In this document: positions 1 through 8,008 of the stretch, one piece after another
Position numbering within the stretch: position 1 is the first letter of the stretch
How the letters are laid out: every line of letters starts with the position of its first letter
From: Streptomyces sp. GKU 895
GTDB taxonomy: Bacteria > Actinomycetota > Actinomycetes > Streptomycetales > Streptomycetaceae
Assembly: GCA_002027195.1 (NCBI GenBank)
Contig: MWJO01000006.1
Span: 1 to 64,000, forward strand
Direction: 5' to 3'
DNA: 64,000 bases
The notes under the pieces: generated by a model
The model's database searches: none
What the model was told of the DNA's origin: nothing
What the model saw: only the letters and a program-made list of their open reading frames with translations
Translations under genes and position numbers: made by a program

Positions 1-2084
1 GGCTGACCGGCAGGGTGCGCAGCCGGTCCGTCACGCCCCGCTTCCCCACCACGCCGTGACGTCTCCCCCGCCACCCGCGGCAGCCGCCGCTCGGGCGCGA
101 TCCCGCCCAGCCGTTTCGCCGCCCACGCCAACGGCCGCACGGCGGCCAGCGCGTTGACCGCCCACGCCGTGCGCGTACGCGCCACCGCCCGCAGCCACAC
201 CGGCAGCCAACCCATCGCGTAGTGGGCGGCCGGCCTGCGCCGCCCGGCGTAGTGGTGGTGCAGGAACTCCGCCTTGTACGTGGCCATGTCCACCTCGACC
301 GGGCAGTCCGAGCGGCAGCCCTTGCAGGACAGGCACAGGTCCAGCGCCTCCCGCACCTCCTCCGAGCGCCAGCCGTCGGTCACCACCTCGCCCGCGAGCA
401 TCTCGTGCAGCAGCCGGGCGCGCCCGCGCGTGGAGTGCGCCTCCTCGCCGGTCGCCCGGAAGGACGGACACATGACCCCGGCGCCCGCGGACGTCGTACG
501 GCACTTCGCTACGCCCACGCAGCGGCGGACCGCCGCCGAGAAGTCGCCGCCGTCGCCGGGGTAGCCGAAGGCCACGTCGACCGGTTCGCGGGGGAGGACC
601 GAGAAGCGGAGGTTGGTGTCCAGCGGGGCCGGGCGGACCAGCATGCCGGGGTTGAGGAGGTCGTCCGGGTCCCAGACGGCCTTGGTGCGCTCGAAGAGGG
701 ACACCAGCTCCGTGCCGTACATCCGCGGCAGCAGCTCGGCCCGCGCCTGCCCGTCGCCGTGCTCCCCGGACAGTGAGCCGCCGTGGGCCACGACCAGGTC
801 GGCGAGTTCCTCGGAGAAGCGGCGGAAGCGGGCGACGCCCTTGTCGGTGAGCAGGTCGAAGTCGATGCGGACGTGGATGCAGCCGTCGCCGAAGTGGCCG
901 TACGGCGTCCCGCGCAAGCCGTGCGCGCCCAGCAAGCTTCTGAAGTCCCGCAGGTACGCGCCCAGTCGGCGTGGCGGCACCGCGCAGTCCTCCCAGCCGG
1001 GCCAGGCCTCGGAGCCGTCCGGCATCCGGGTCGCCGTGCCGGAGGCGTCCTCCCTGATGCGCCACAGCGCCCGCTGTCCGGCCGGGTCGGTCACCACCAG
1101 CGCGTCCACGACGTCCGCCGCCCGCACGACCGTCTCCGCACGCGCGCGTGCCTCGGCCTCGCTGTCGCCGCCCGTCTCCACGAACAGCCAGGCCCCGCCG
1201 CGCGGGAGGGCGGCCGCCGAGGGCACCAGGTCGGCCGCCATGCCCTCCACGGTCAGGGGATGGTGGGACAGCAGCCCAGCGGCGGCCTCGGCGGCCGCGC
1301 CCTCGTCCGCGTACCCCAGCACGGCCAGCGCACGCGCGCGGGGCGCCGCCACAAGGCGTACGACCGCTTCGGTGAGCACTCCGAGGGTGCCCTCGCTGCC
1401 GCAGAAGGCGCGGGCGACGTCGGCGCCGTGCTCTGGCAGCAGCGCGTCCAGTGCGTACCCGGAGATGCGGCGGGGCAGCTCCGGGAAGCCGGTGCGCAGC
1501 CGGGCGAGGTCGCCTGCCACCAGGTCGCGCAGGCCGTCGGGGGCGCCGGCCCAGTCCTGCCCGAGCCGCAGCCGCAGCCCGCGCGCGGTGATCACGTCGA
1601 GTTCCCGGACGCTGTCGGCGGTCGTGCCCCAGGCGACCGAGTGCGAGCCGCAGGAGTTGTTGCCGATCATCCCGCCGAGCGTGCAGCGGCTGTGGGTGGA
1701 GGGGTCGGGGCCGAAACGCAGGCCGTGCGGGGCGGCGGTGTCCTGGAGGCGGTCCAGGACCAGGCCGGGCTGGACGACCGCCGTACGGGACTCGGGGTCG
1801 AGGGAGACCAGGCGGTTCATGTGGCGGGTGAAGTCCAGCACCACGCCGGTGCCGGTGGCCTGGCCGGCGATCGACGTCCCGCCGCCGCGCGGCACCACGG
1901 GCACGCCGCGCTCCCGGCACACCGCGAGGACCGCCGCCACGTCGTCGGCGTCTCTCGGCGCCACCACCCCCAGCGGGACCCGCCGGTAATTGGACGCGTC
2001 CATGGTCATCAGCGCCCGGGACGTGACGTCGAACCCGACCTCACCCCGGACGGCCGCCCGCAGCGCCGACTCGAGATCCGTCAT
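1..2084 (-). CDS. FAD-binding oxidase / Fe-S protein (D-lactate/glycolate oxidase-like), 3' end outside window
   Basis: About 694 codons are visible and the frame is still open at base 1; the family is usually about 950-1000 aa, so roughly a quarter is missing. The N-terminal half is an FAD_binding_4 (GlcD-type) domain, with the glycine-rich GGGTSIAGQATGTG near residue 48 and GGMIGNNSCGSHS about 60 residues later. The visible C-terminal part carries cysteine clusters typical of a 4Fe-4S module (CVGVAKCR, then CLSCKGCRSDCP near residue 590). Such fusions oxidise 2-hydroxy acids (D-lactate, glycolate, 2-hydroxyglutarate) and pass electrons to the membrane quinone pool; the exact substrate cannot be read here. 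The ATG at 2084 starts MTDLESALRAAV, a normal N terminus for the family. Divergent from the conservon. Confidence 0.9.
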   Translation of the reverse strand, partial: MTDLESALRAAVRGEVGFDVTSRALMTMDASNYRRVPLGVVAPRDADDVAAVLAVCRERGVPVVPRGGGTSIAGQATGTGVVLDFTRHMNRLVSLDPESRTAVVQPGLVLDRLQDTAAPHGLRFGPDPSTHSRCTLGGMIGNNSCGSHSVAWGTTADSVRELDVITARGLRLRLGQDWAGAPDGLRDLVAGDLARLRTGFPELPRRISGYALDALLPEHGADVARAFCGSEGTLGVLTEAVVRLVAAPRARALAVLGYADEGAAAEAAAGLLSHHPLTVEGMAADLVPSAAALPRGGAWLFVETGGDSEAEARARAETVVRAADVVDALVVTDPAGQRALWRIREDASGTATRMPDGSEAWPGWEDCAVPPRRLGAYLRDFRSLLGAHGLRGTPYGHFGDGCIHVRIDFDLLTDKGVARFRRFSEELADLVVAHGGSLSGEHGDGQARAELLPRMYGTELVSLFERTKAVWDPDDLLNPGMLVRPAPLDTNLRFSVLPREPVDVAFGYPGDGGDFSAAVRRCVGVAKCRTTSAGAGVMCPSFRATGEEAHSTRGRARLLHEMLAGEVVTDGWRSEEVREALDLCLSCKGCRSDCPVEVDMATYKAEFLHHHYAGRRRPAAHYAMGWLPVWLRAVARTRTAWAVNALAAVRPLAWAAKRLGGIAPERRLPRVAGETSRRGGEAGRDGPAAHPAGQ

Positions 2085-2203
2085 GGCACCAGCATGCATC
2101 CGACCACTGACAGTGACGAAACACCGACGGTGACGAACCCACCGCGCGCCGCCGGAATCTGTGAACGCCTCCAGAACCTGCCCAGTTTGATCACCAACTC
2201 CCA

Positions 2204-2237
2204 TATAGTGAACGCTAATTGAGCGACAGGTGTCGCT
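2204..2237 (+). promoter_or_regulatory. Conservon promoter -10 and leader palindrome
   Basis: A TATAGT hexamer (2204-2209) lies about 75 bp upstream of the cvnA start. Just downstream is a perfect inverted repeat AGCGACA-GG-TGTCGCT (2222-2237). Its place at or just past the likely transcription start fits an operator or a 5' hairpin. No convincing -35 is seen. Assigning it to the conservon is inference. Confidence 0.4.
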
Positions 2238-2282
2238 TCTCGCCCAGGAATGCACAGCGGCCCCCGACCGAGGACCCGACTC

Positions 2283-4054
2283 ATGACCGCCCCAAACCTG
2301 CCCGGCGAACGACCCTCCGCCCGCGCCCTCCTGCCCGTCCCGCTGCTCACCGCCGTCCTCGCCGCGCTCGCGGTCGCCGGCGCCGTGGCCCGGGCACCGG
2401 AGTCGGTACGCCTCCCGCTCGCCCTCGGTGCCGGTGCGGGCGCGCTGCTGCTGACCGCGGCCGTCGCCGTGGCCGTCCACGCCAGGCAGCACACCCGGAT
2501 CACCCGCCGCCGCCTCGAAGCCGTCACCCTCGACGCCGGGCGGCTGCTCCAGGACCGGGCCCGGCAGAGCGCGGAGTTCGACCAGGAGCGCGTGCAGCTG
2601 ACCGAGGAACTGACCCACGAGCGGGCCCGGCACACCGCCGAACTCACCCGGGAACGCGCCCGCCTCACCGCCGAGTTGGAGGAGCAGCGGGCCCGCCTCA
2701 CCGCCGCGAACGCCCGCCTGACCGAGCGCGCCCGGCGCGCCGAGCAGGAGCGGTCCACCGCCCTGTCGGCCACCGCCAACGCGGCGGGCCGCATGCAGGC
2801 CCTGGCCACCGGCATGCTCGCCGACCTGCGCGCCATGGAGGAACGGCACGACGACGAGGACGTCCTCGCCGACCTCCTCCACCTCGACCACGCACCGCCC
2901 AGGCGGGCCGCCTCGCCGACTCCGTCGCCGTCCTCACCGGCGCCCGCTCCGGCCGCCGTTGGGCCCGCCCGATCGCCATGGAGTCGATCCTGCGCGGCGC
3001 GATGGGACGCATCAGCGGCTACCGGCGGGTGCGGGTGCACTCCGCCTGCGAGGCCGCCGTCGCCGGGCACGCCGCCGAAGGCGTGATGCACGCGCTCGCC
3101 GAACTCCTCGACAACGCAGCGAACTTCTCGCCGCCGTCCGCCGAGGTCCACGTGTACGTCGAGGAGGTCCCGGCCGGGGTCATCGTCTCCGTCGAGGACA
3201 GCGGCCTCGTCATGGGCGAGGTCCAACTCCGGCGCGCCGAACGGGCGGTGTCGGGCGACGACGCCGAACTCGGCGGCCTCACCGGCACCCGCCTCGGCCT
3301 CGCGGTCGTGGGCCGCCTGTCCCGCAAGTACGGCCTCACGGTCTCCTTCCGCCCCTCGGCCCGCGGCGGCACCGGCGTCCTGATGCTCGTCCCCCAGGAC
3401 ATCCTCGTACCGGAACAACTCGCGACCCCACCGCAGGGGGCGCTGACGCTTCCTCCGGTGGAGGGTGCGGGAGCGGGAGCGGTCAAGGAGACGGCAGCGG
3501 GTACGGCGGTACGGGCCGGCAGCACCTCGGCCGGACCGGAACCGAGCACGGAGGCGGACCCGGCGGCCCCGGACGCGCCGTCCGTCCCGGCCCCCGACCC
3601 GGTTCCCACCCACGAGTCCCCCGACCACAGCGCCGCCACCCTTCCCGACGACCTGCCCGCAGGTCGCTCCGAGGACCGCTCCGAAGGCAGCCCGGAAGGA
3701 CTCCCCGACGGACTGCCCAAGCGCCGCAGGGGTCGCGCCCTCGCCGAGGCCGAGCGGGAGCAGCGGGAACGGGTGCGCGCGCGTGCCGCCGAAGCGGCCG
3801 GGTCCAGCGGCTCCCCGCGCGCCACCGGTGTCCCGGGTTCCTCCGGTGCCGCTGGGTTCACCGGCTCCACCGGACACGCCAGGCCGGCCGACGGCGCCCC
3901 CGCCCGAGCCGTCCGCTTCAGCAGCTTCCGCCAAGCCGTGCGCAACACCCTCACCGACCAGAGCGACCCCGCGACTCCGGCGCCCGCGGAGACCCCCGAA
4001 CCGTCCACCCCGGCCCACACCCACCCCACCCCGGAAGGCGACCCCACGTCATGA
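2283..4054 (+). CDS. cvnA: CvnA: sensor-histidine-kinase-like ATPase of a conservon (one frameshift)
   Basis: Starts at ATG 2283. Two N-terminal membrane segments (about residues 14-36 and 44-68) are followed by a long charged coiled coil rich in ERARLTAEL-type heptads. Near 2893 the frame changes: inserting one C restores LDHATAQAGRLADSV and leads into a HATPase_c domain with N-box ELLDNAANFSPP, DSG and the lid GTRLGLAVVGRLSRKYGL. The C-terminal ~200 residues are Pro/Ala-rich and look disordered. No phosphoacceptor H-box is evident, as is usual for conservon A proteins, thought to act as membrane sensors for the downstream small GTPase. The stop overlaps the cvnB start in ATGA. The shift is most simply a missing base in a C run; a true null allele cannot be excluded. 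Confidence 0.9.
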
Positions 4055-4458
4055 CCGGCACGACCACCGCCGACGAGAAGCTCACCTGGCTCATCGAGGG
4101 CCTGCTGGAGCGCACCCCGGGCGCGCGGCACGCGCTCGTCCTCTCTCGGGACGGACTGAAGTTGTGCCGGACGCCGGAGCTCACCGTCGACCAGGCCGAC
4201 CAGCTCGCCGCGATCGCCGCCGGCATCCAGGCCCTGTCGCAGGGTGCGTCCGTGGAGTTCGGGGACGGCACCGGCGGCGTACGGTCGGCGATGACCGAGT
4301 TCTACGGCGGTGTCCTCTTCATCGTGGAGGCCGGTGAGGGCGCTCACCTGGCCGTCGTCACCACCGAGGACGCGGACGCCGGCCTCGTCGGGCACAACAT
4401 GAGCGAGCTCGTCGAACAGCTCGGCGCCCATCTGACCGCGCAGCCCCGGACGTCATGA
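4051..4458 (+). CDS. cvnB: CvnB: roadblock/LC7 domain protein
   Basis: A 135-aa protein of one roadblock/LC7 domain, opening with TTADEKLTWLIEGLLERTPGARHALVLSRDGL and containing the alternating beta/helix pattern ending FIVEAGEGAHLAVVTTEDADAG. In conservons this protein is the GTPase-partner (GAP/scaffold-like) subunit and binds CvnA, CvnC and CvnD at the membrane. It overlaps both neighbours by 4 bp (ATGA at 4051 and 4455), implying tight translational coupling. Length and start are standard for the family. Confidence 0.95.
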   Translation: MTGTTTADEKLTWLIEGLLERTPGARHALVLSRDGLKLCRTPELTVDQADQLAAIAAGIQALSQGASVEFGDGTGGVRSAMTEFYGGVLFIVEAGEGAHLAVVTTEDADAGLVGHNMSELVEQLGAHLTAQPRTS

Positions 4459-4802
4459 GCCGCCCCGGCAGGGACGACTCACCCGACCGTCTGTACACCC
4501 TCACCGGTGGCCGTGCGCACACCACCGCGGACAGCCCTTTCGACCTGGTGACGCTCGTGGTCGCCGAGTGCGATCCGACCCCCGGCATGCAGTCGGAGCA
4601 CGCGGCGATCCTGCGGCTGACCCAACTGCCGACGGCCGTCGTCGAGTTGGCGGCCGAGCTGAAACTGCCGGTGAGCATCACCAAGATCCTGCTCGGCGAC
4701 CTGCTCACGGCGGGCCGCGTCAGCGCCCGCCATCCCCGTAAAGCCGCCGTCCCCGATCCCGACGTCCTGGAACAGGTGCTCGTTGGACTCCGCAACCTCT
4801 GA
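4455..4802 (+). CDS. cvnC: CvnC: DUF742 protein
   Basis: A 115-aa DUF742 protein. It begins with the typical RLYTLTGGR-like segment (here DRLYTLTGGRAHTT) and ends with the helical stretch LPVSITKILLGDLLTAGRVSAR, which resembles a winged-helix half. DUF742 proteins are the third component of conservon complexes; their biochemical role is unsettled. Overlaps cvnB by ATGA and its end overlaps the likely cvnD start by about 20 bp. Confidence 0.94.
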   Translation: MSRPGRDDSPDRLYTLTGGRAHTTADSPFDLVTLVVAECDPTPGMQSEHAAILRLTQLPTAVVELAAELKLPVSITKILLGDLLTAGRVSARHPRKAAVPDPDVLEQVLVGLRNL

Positions 4803-5471
4803 GGCAGCCGTCGAGGCAGCCGCCCGCACCCCTCTGGGTGCACCGCCGACAACGGCCTCAAGATCGTCGTCGTCGGCGGTTTCGGCGTCGGCAAGACCAC
4901 CCTCGTCCGCTCGGTCAGCGAGATACGTCCCCTCAACACCGAGGAGACGATGACCCGGGCCGGTGAGCACATCGACGACATCAGCGAGGTCCGGGGGAAG
5001 TCGGCGACCACCGTCGCCTTCGACTTCGGCCGCATCACGCTCGACGCCCGCAATGTGCTGTACCTCTTCGGCGCCCCCGGTCAGGAGCGGTTCTGGTTCC
5101 TGTGGGACCGGCTGTTCTCGGGGACGCTCGGCGCGGTCGTCCTCGTCGACACCCGTCGTATCGACGACAGTTGGTACGCCATCGACCGGCTCGAGCACCA
5201 CGGCACGCCGTTCGTCGTGGCCTGCAACGACTTCGGCGGCCCGGCCTACGCCCCGGGGCAGATCCGCGACGCCCTCGACCTCGATCCGCAGGTCCCGCTG
5301 CTCGACTGCGACGCCCGCTCCCGGGCCTCGGGCAAGCAGGTCCTGATCACGCTGGTGGAGCACGTCCGGAACACGTACGCCGCCCAAGGCCCCGGCAAGA
5401 CGCAGAACGTACGCGAACAGGACGCGTACGCCACCCAAGCCCCCGTATCCGAACAGGAGTTGACGCGGTGA
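4783..5471 (+). CDS. cvnD: CvnD: small Ras-like GTPase of the conservon (one frameshift near start)
   Basis: The body has P-loop GGFGVGKTT, switch-2 FGAPGQERFWFLW in place of the usual DxxGQ, and ACNDFGG where NKxD is expected, the degenerate pattern known for conservon D (ATP/GTP-binding) proteins. The natural start is TTG 4783, inside cvnC, giving LDSATSEAAVEAAARTPLGAPP. That frame meets the GTPase frame only if one C is restored in the CCGCC run at about 4846 (giving PPDNGLKIVVVGG). The first in-frame ATG at 4950 would remove the P-loop and cannot be the real start. The stop overlaps the next gene's GTG start. The protein is expected to be membrane-associated through CvnA. Confidence 0.88.
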
Positions 5472-6673
5472 CCGCCCCCATACCCCTCAGCGGCCCCAGG
5501 TTCCAGACCGAACCGGCGCGGCTGTATCGGGAGATGCGGCGCGACCACGGTGCCGTCACGCCGGTCGTGCTCGACGGCGACATCCCGGCCTGGCTGGTGC
5601 TCGGCTACCGCGAGCTGCACCAGGTCACCGGCGATCCGGTGCTGTTCAGCCGGGACTCCGAGCTGTGGAACCAGTGGGACCGCATCCCCGACGACTGGCC
5701 GCTGCTGCCGATGATCGGCCGCAAGCAGCCGTCGATCCTCTACACGGTCGGCGAACGGCACCGCGAGCGGGCGGCGATGATCAGCGAGGCGCTGGAGGCG
5801 GTGAGCCCCTCCGAACTGCGGGCCTACGCCGAGAAGTTCGCCGACGAGCTGATCGACGCGGTGTGCGCCGAGGGCGAGACGGACATCGTCGGCAACTACG
5901 CGATGCTGCTGCCGGTCCGGGTCCTGGCCCGGCTGTACGGCTTCTCCGACGAGCAGGGTCCGGGCCTGGTCACCGCCCTCAACGACATGATCGACGGGCG
6001 GGAGCGGGCCCTCGCGGGCCAGACGCACCTCGCCGGCTCCATGTTCCGGCTCCTCGCCGACCGGCGTGCCGCACCGGCCGACGACGTGGTCTCGCGAATG
6101 CTCGCCCACCGCGGCGGGTTCACGGACGAGGAGATCGCCCAGGACCTGATGGTCATGATGGCGGCGGGCCACCAGCCGACCGCCGACTGGATCGGCAACT
6201 CGCTGCGGCTGATGCTGACCGACGAACGGTTCGCGGCCTCCCTGTTCGGCGGCCGCAACAGTGTCGCCGACGCCATGAACGAGGTCCTGTGGGAGGACAC
6301 GCCGACCCAGAACGTCGCCGGGCGGTGGGCGTCCCGCGACACCCAGCTCGGCGGGCGCCGGGTCCGCGCCGGCGACCTGCTGCTGCTCGGCCTCCAGGGC
6401 GCCAACTCCGACCCGCAGGTCCGCACCGACGGCTCCACGCTCACCGGCGGCAACAGCGCCCACTTCTCCTTCGGACACGGCGAGCACCGGTGCCCGTTCC
6501 CCGCGCAGGAGATCGCCGAGGTCATCGCGCGCACCGGCATCGAGGTCGTCCTGGACCGCCTGCCCGACATCGACCTCGCGGTCCCCGCCGACTCCCTGAC
6601 CCGCCGCCCCTCCCCGTGGCTGCGCGGCCTGACCGCCCTACCGGTCCGCTTCACACCGGTGCCGACCCACTGA
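5468..6673 (+). CDS. cvnE: Cytochrome P450, CYP157-like, conservon-linked; ExxR motif missing
   Basis: A 401-aa soluble P450 starting at GTG 5468 (GTGA overlap with cvnD). The heme-binding loop FGHGEHRC is present with Cys342. Two residues normally invariant or nearly so are changed: the K-helix ExxR reads EVLW (E272-W275), and the I-helix motif reads AGHQPT (Q236) where the neighbouring P450 has AGHETT. Loss of the ExxR arginine is the published hallmark of the CYP157 family, which sits in conservons of Streptomyces. It may therefore be a heme-binding regulator or a P450 with unusual chemistry; that is inference. The frame is intact over the whole length, so these changes are not sequencing artefacts of the type seen nearby. 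Confidence 0.93.
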   Translation: MTAPIPLSGPRFQTEPARLYREMRRDHGAVTPVVLDGDIPAWLVLGYRELHQVTGDPVLFSRDSELWNQWDRIPDDWPLLPMIGRKQPSILYTVGERHRERAAMISEALEAVSPSELRAYAEKFADELIDAVCAEGETDIVGNYAMLLPVRVLARLYGFSDEQGPGLVTALNDMIDGRERALAGQTHLAGSMFRLLADRRAAPADDVVSRMLAHRGGFTDEEIAQDLMVMMAAGHQPTADWIGNSLRLMLTDERFAASLFGGRNSVADAMNEVLWEDTPTQNVAGRWASRDTQLGGRRVRAGDLLLLGLQGANSDPQVRTDGSTLTGGNSAHFSFGHGEHRCPFPAQEIAEVIARTGIEVVLDRLPDIDLAVPADSLTRRPSPWLRGLTALPVRFTPVPTH

Positions 6674-6744
6674 GCCCACGCCGGTACCGGTCCGCTTCCC
6701 GCCTGTGCCCGCGCTCTGCCATCTACGTCCTCTTGGAGACCCCC

Positions 6745-7963
6745 ATGACCACTGACCTGGAACAGACGCGCATAGCCCTCGACCCGTTCGTCACCGACCT
6801 GGACGGCGAGAGCGCGCGGCTGCGGGAGGCGGGGCCGCTGGCCGCCGTGGAGTTGCCCGGCGGGGTGCCCGTCTGGGCGGTCACGCATCACGCCGAGGCG
6901 AAGGCGCTGCTGACCGACCCGCGGCTGGTGAAGGACATCAACGTGTGGGGTGCCTGGCAGCGCGGCGAGATCCCGGCGGACTGGCCGCTGATCGGCCTGG
7001 CCAACCCGGGCCGCTCCATGCTGACCGTCGACGCGCCGACCACCGCCGGATGCGCACGCTGGTCGCGCAGGCGCTCACGCCGCGCCGGGTGGAGGAGATG
7101 CGGGAGCGGATCACGGCGCTGACCGAGAAGCTGCTCGACGATCTCGAGGGCGACACCGTCGACCTGAAGGCGGCCTTCGCCTACCCGCTTCCCATGTACG
7201 TCATCGCCGACCTCATGGGCCTGGCCGAGGAGAAGCTGCCCCGCCTGAAGGAGCTGTTCGAGAAGTTCTTCTCGACGCAGACGCCGCCGGACGAGGTCAT
7301 CGCCACGCTGATGGAGCTGGCGGGCATCATGGCGGAGACCGTGGCCGCCAAGCGCGCCGAACCCGGCGACGACCTCACCTCGGCCCTCATCCAGGCCTCC
7401 GAGAACGGCGACCACCTCACCGACGAGGAGATCGTCTCCACGCTCCAGCTGATGGTCGCGGCGGGCCACGAGACGACGATCTCCCTCATCGTCAACGCGG
7501 TGGTCCAGCTGTCACTCCACCCGGTCCAGCGCGCCCTGGTCCTGGCGGGCGAGGTCGACTGGTCCTCCGTCGTCGAGGAGACGCTGCGCCACTCCACTCC
7601 CACCTCCCACGTCCTGATCCGCTTCGCGACGGAGGACGTCCAGGTCGGCGACAAGGTCCTCCCGGCGGGCGACGCGCTGATCGTGTCGTACGCGCGATCG
7701 GCCGCGACGAGCGGGCCCACGGCCCCACGGCGGGCGAGTTCGACATCACCCGCACCTCCCCCAACCGCCACATCAGCTTCGGCCACGGCCCTCACGTCTG
7801 CCCCGGCGCCGCCCTCTCCCGCCTGGAAGCGGGCGTGGCCCTCCCGGCCCTCTACGACCGCTTCCCGGACCTCGACCTGGCAGTCCCGGCGACAGAACTC
7901 CGCAACAAGCCGGTGGTGACACAGAACGACCTGTTCGAACTGCCGGTACGGCTGACCTCGTAG
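6745..7963 (+). CDS. cvnF: Cytochrome P450, CYP154-like (two frameshifts)
   Basis: Starts at ATG 6745 and ends at TAG 7961-7963, about 406 aa when repaired. Unlike its neighbour it has all classical motifs: I-helix AAGHETT, K-helix EETLR, and heme loop FGHGPHVCPGAALSR. The frame breaks twice: near 7038 (one G missing; restoring it gives DAPDHRRMRTLVAQ) and near 7690 (one G missing; restoring it gives VSYGAIGRDERAHG). Both are single-base losses in G/C runs, so I read the gene as intact. A conservon carrying a CYP157 followed by a CYP154-type P450 is a known Streptomyces arrangement. Substrate unknown. The gene ends the operon ahead of a strong hairpin. Confidence 0.88.
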
Positions 7964-7972
7964 ACCCGCTCC

Positions 7973-8008
7973 GACGGCCGTACGGGACGTCTCAGCCGTA
8001 CGGCCGTC
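7973..8008. terminator. Bidirectional terminator hairpin between P450 and kinase genes
   Basis: A perfect 13-bp inverted repeat, GACGGCCGTACGG / CCGTACGGCCGTC, with a 10-nt loop between two convergent genes. Its right arm touches the kinase stop codon. There is no U-tract, which is usual for Streptomyces terminators. Confidence 0.75.

Noticed and set aside
613..1989. Long open frames on the plus strand opposite the FAD oxidase
   Set aside because: They are GC-rich shadows: Arg/Pro/Ser-rich with no family motif, while the minus strand has clear GlcD-type sequence.
2893..2893. Programmed ribosomal frameshifting in cvnA and the other broken genes
   Set aside because: No slippery heptamers or downstream pseudoknots are apparent, and the same defect type hits unrelated genes; missing bases explain it better.
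2081..4024. 647-aa minus-strand frame opposite cvnA
   Set aside because: Low-complexity Gly/Arg composition and it covers obvious conservon genes on the other strand.
4950..5471. ATG 4950 as the start of CvnD
   Set aside because: It would delete the P-loop GGFGVGKTT, which lies in the same frame just upstream.
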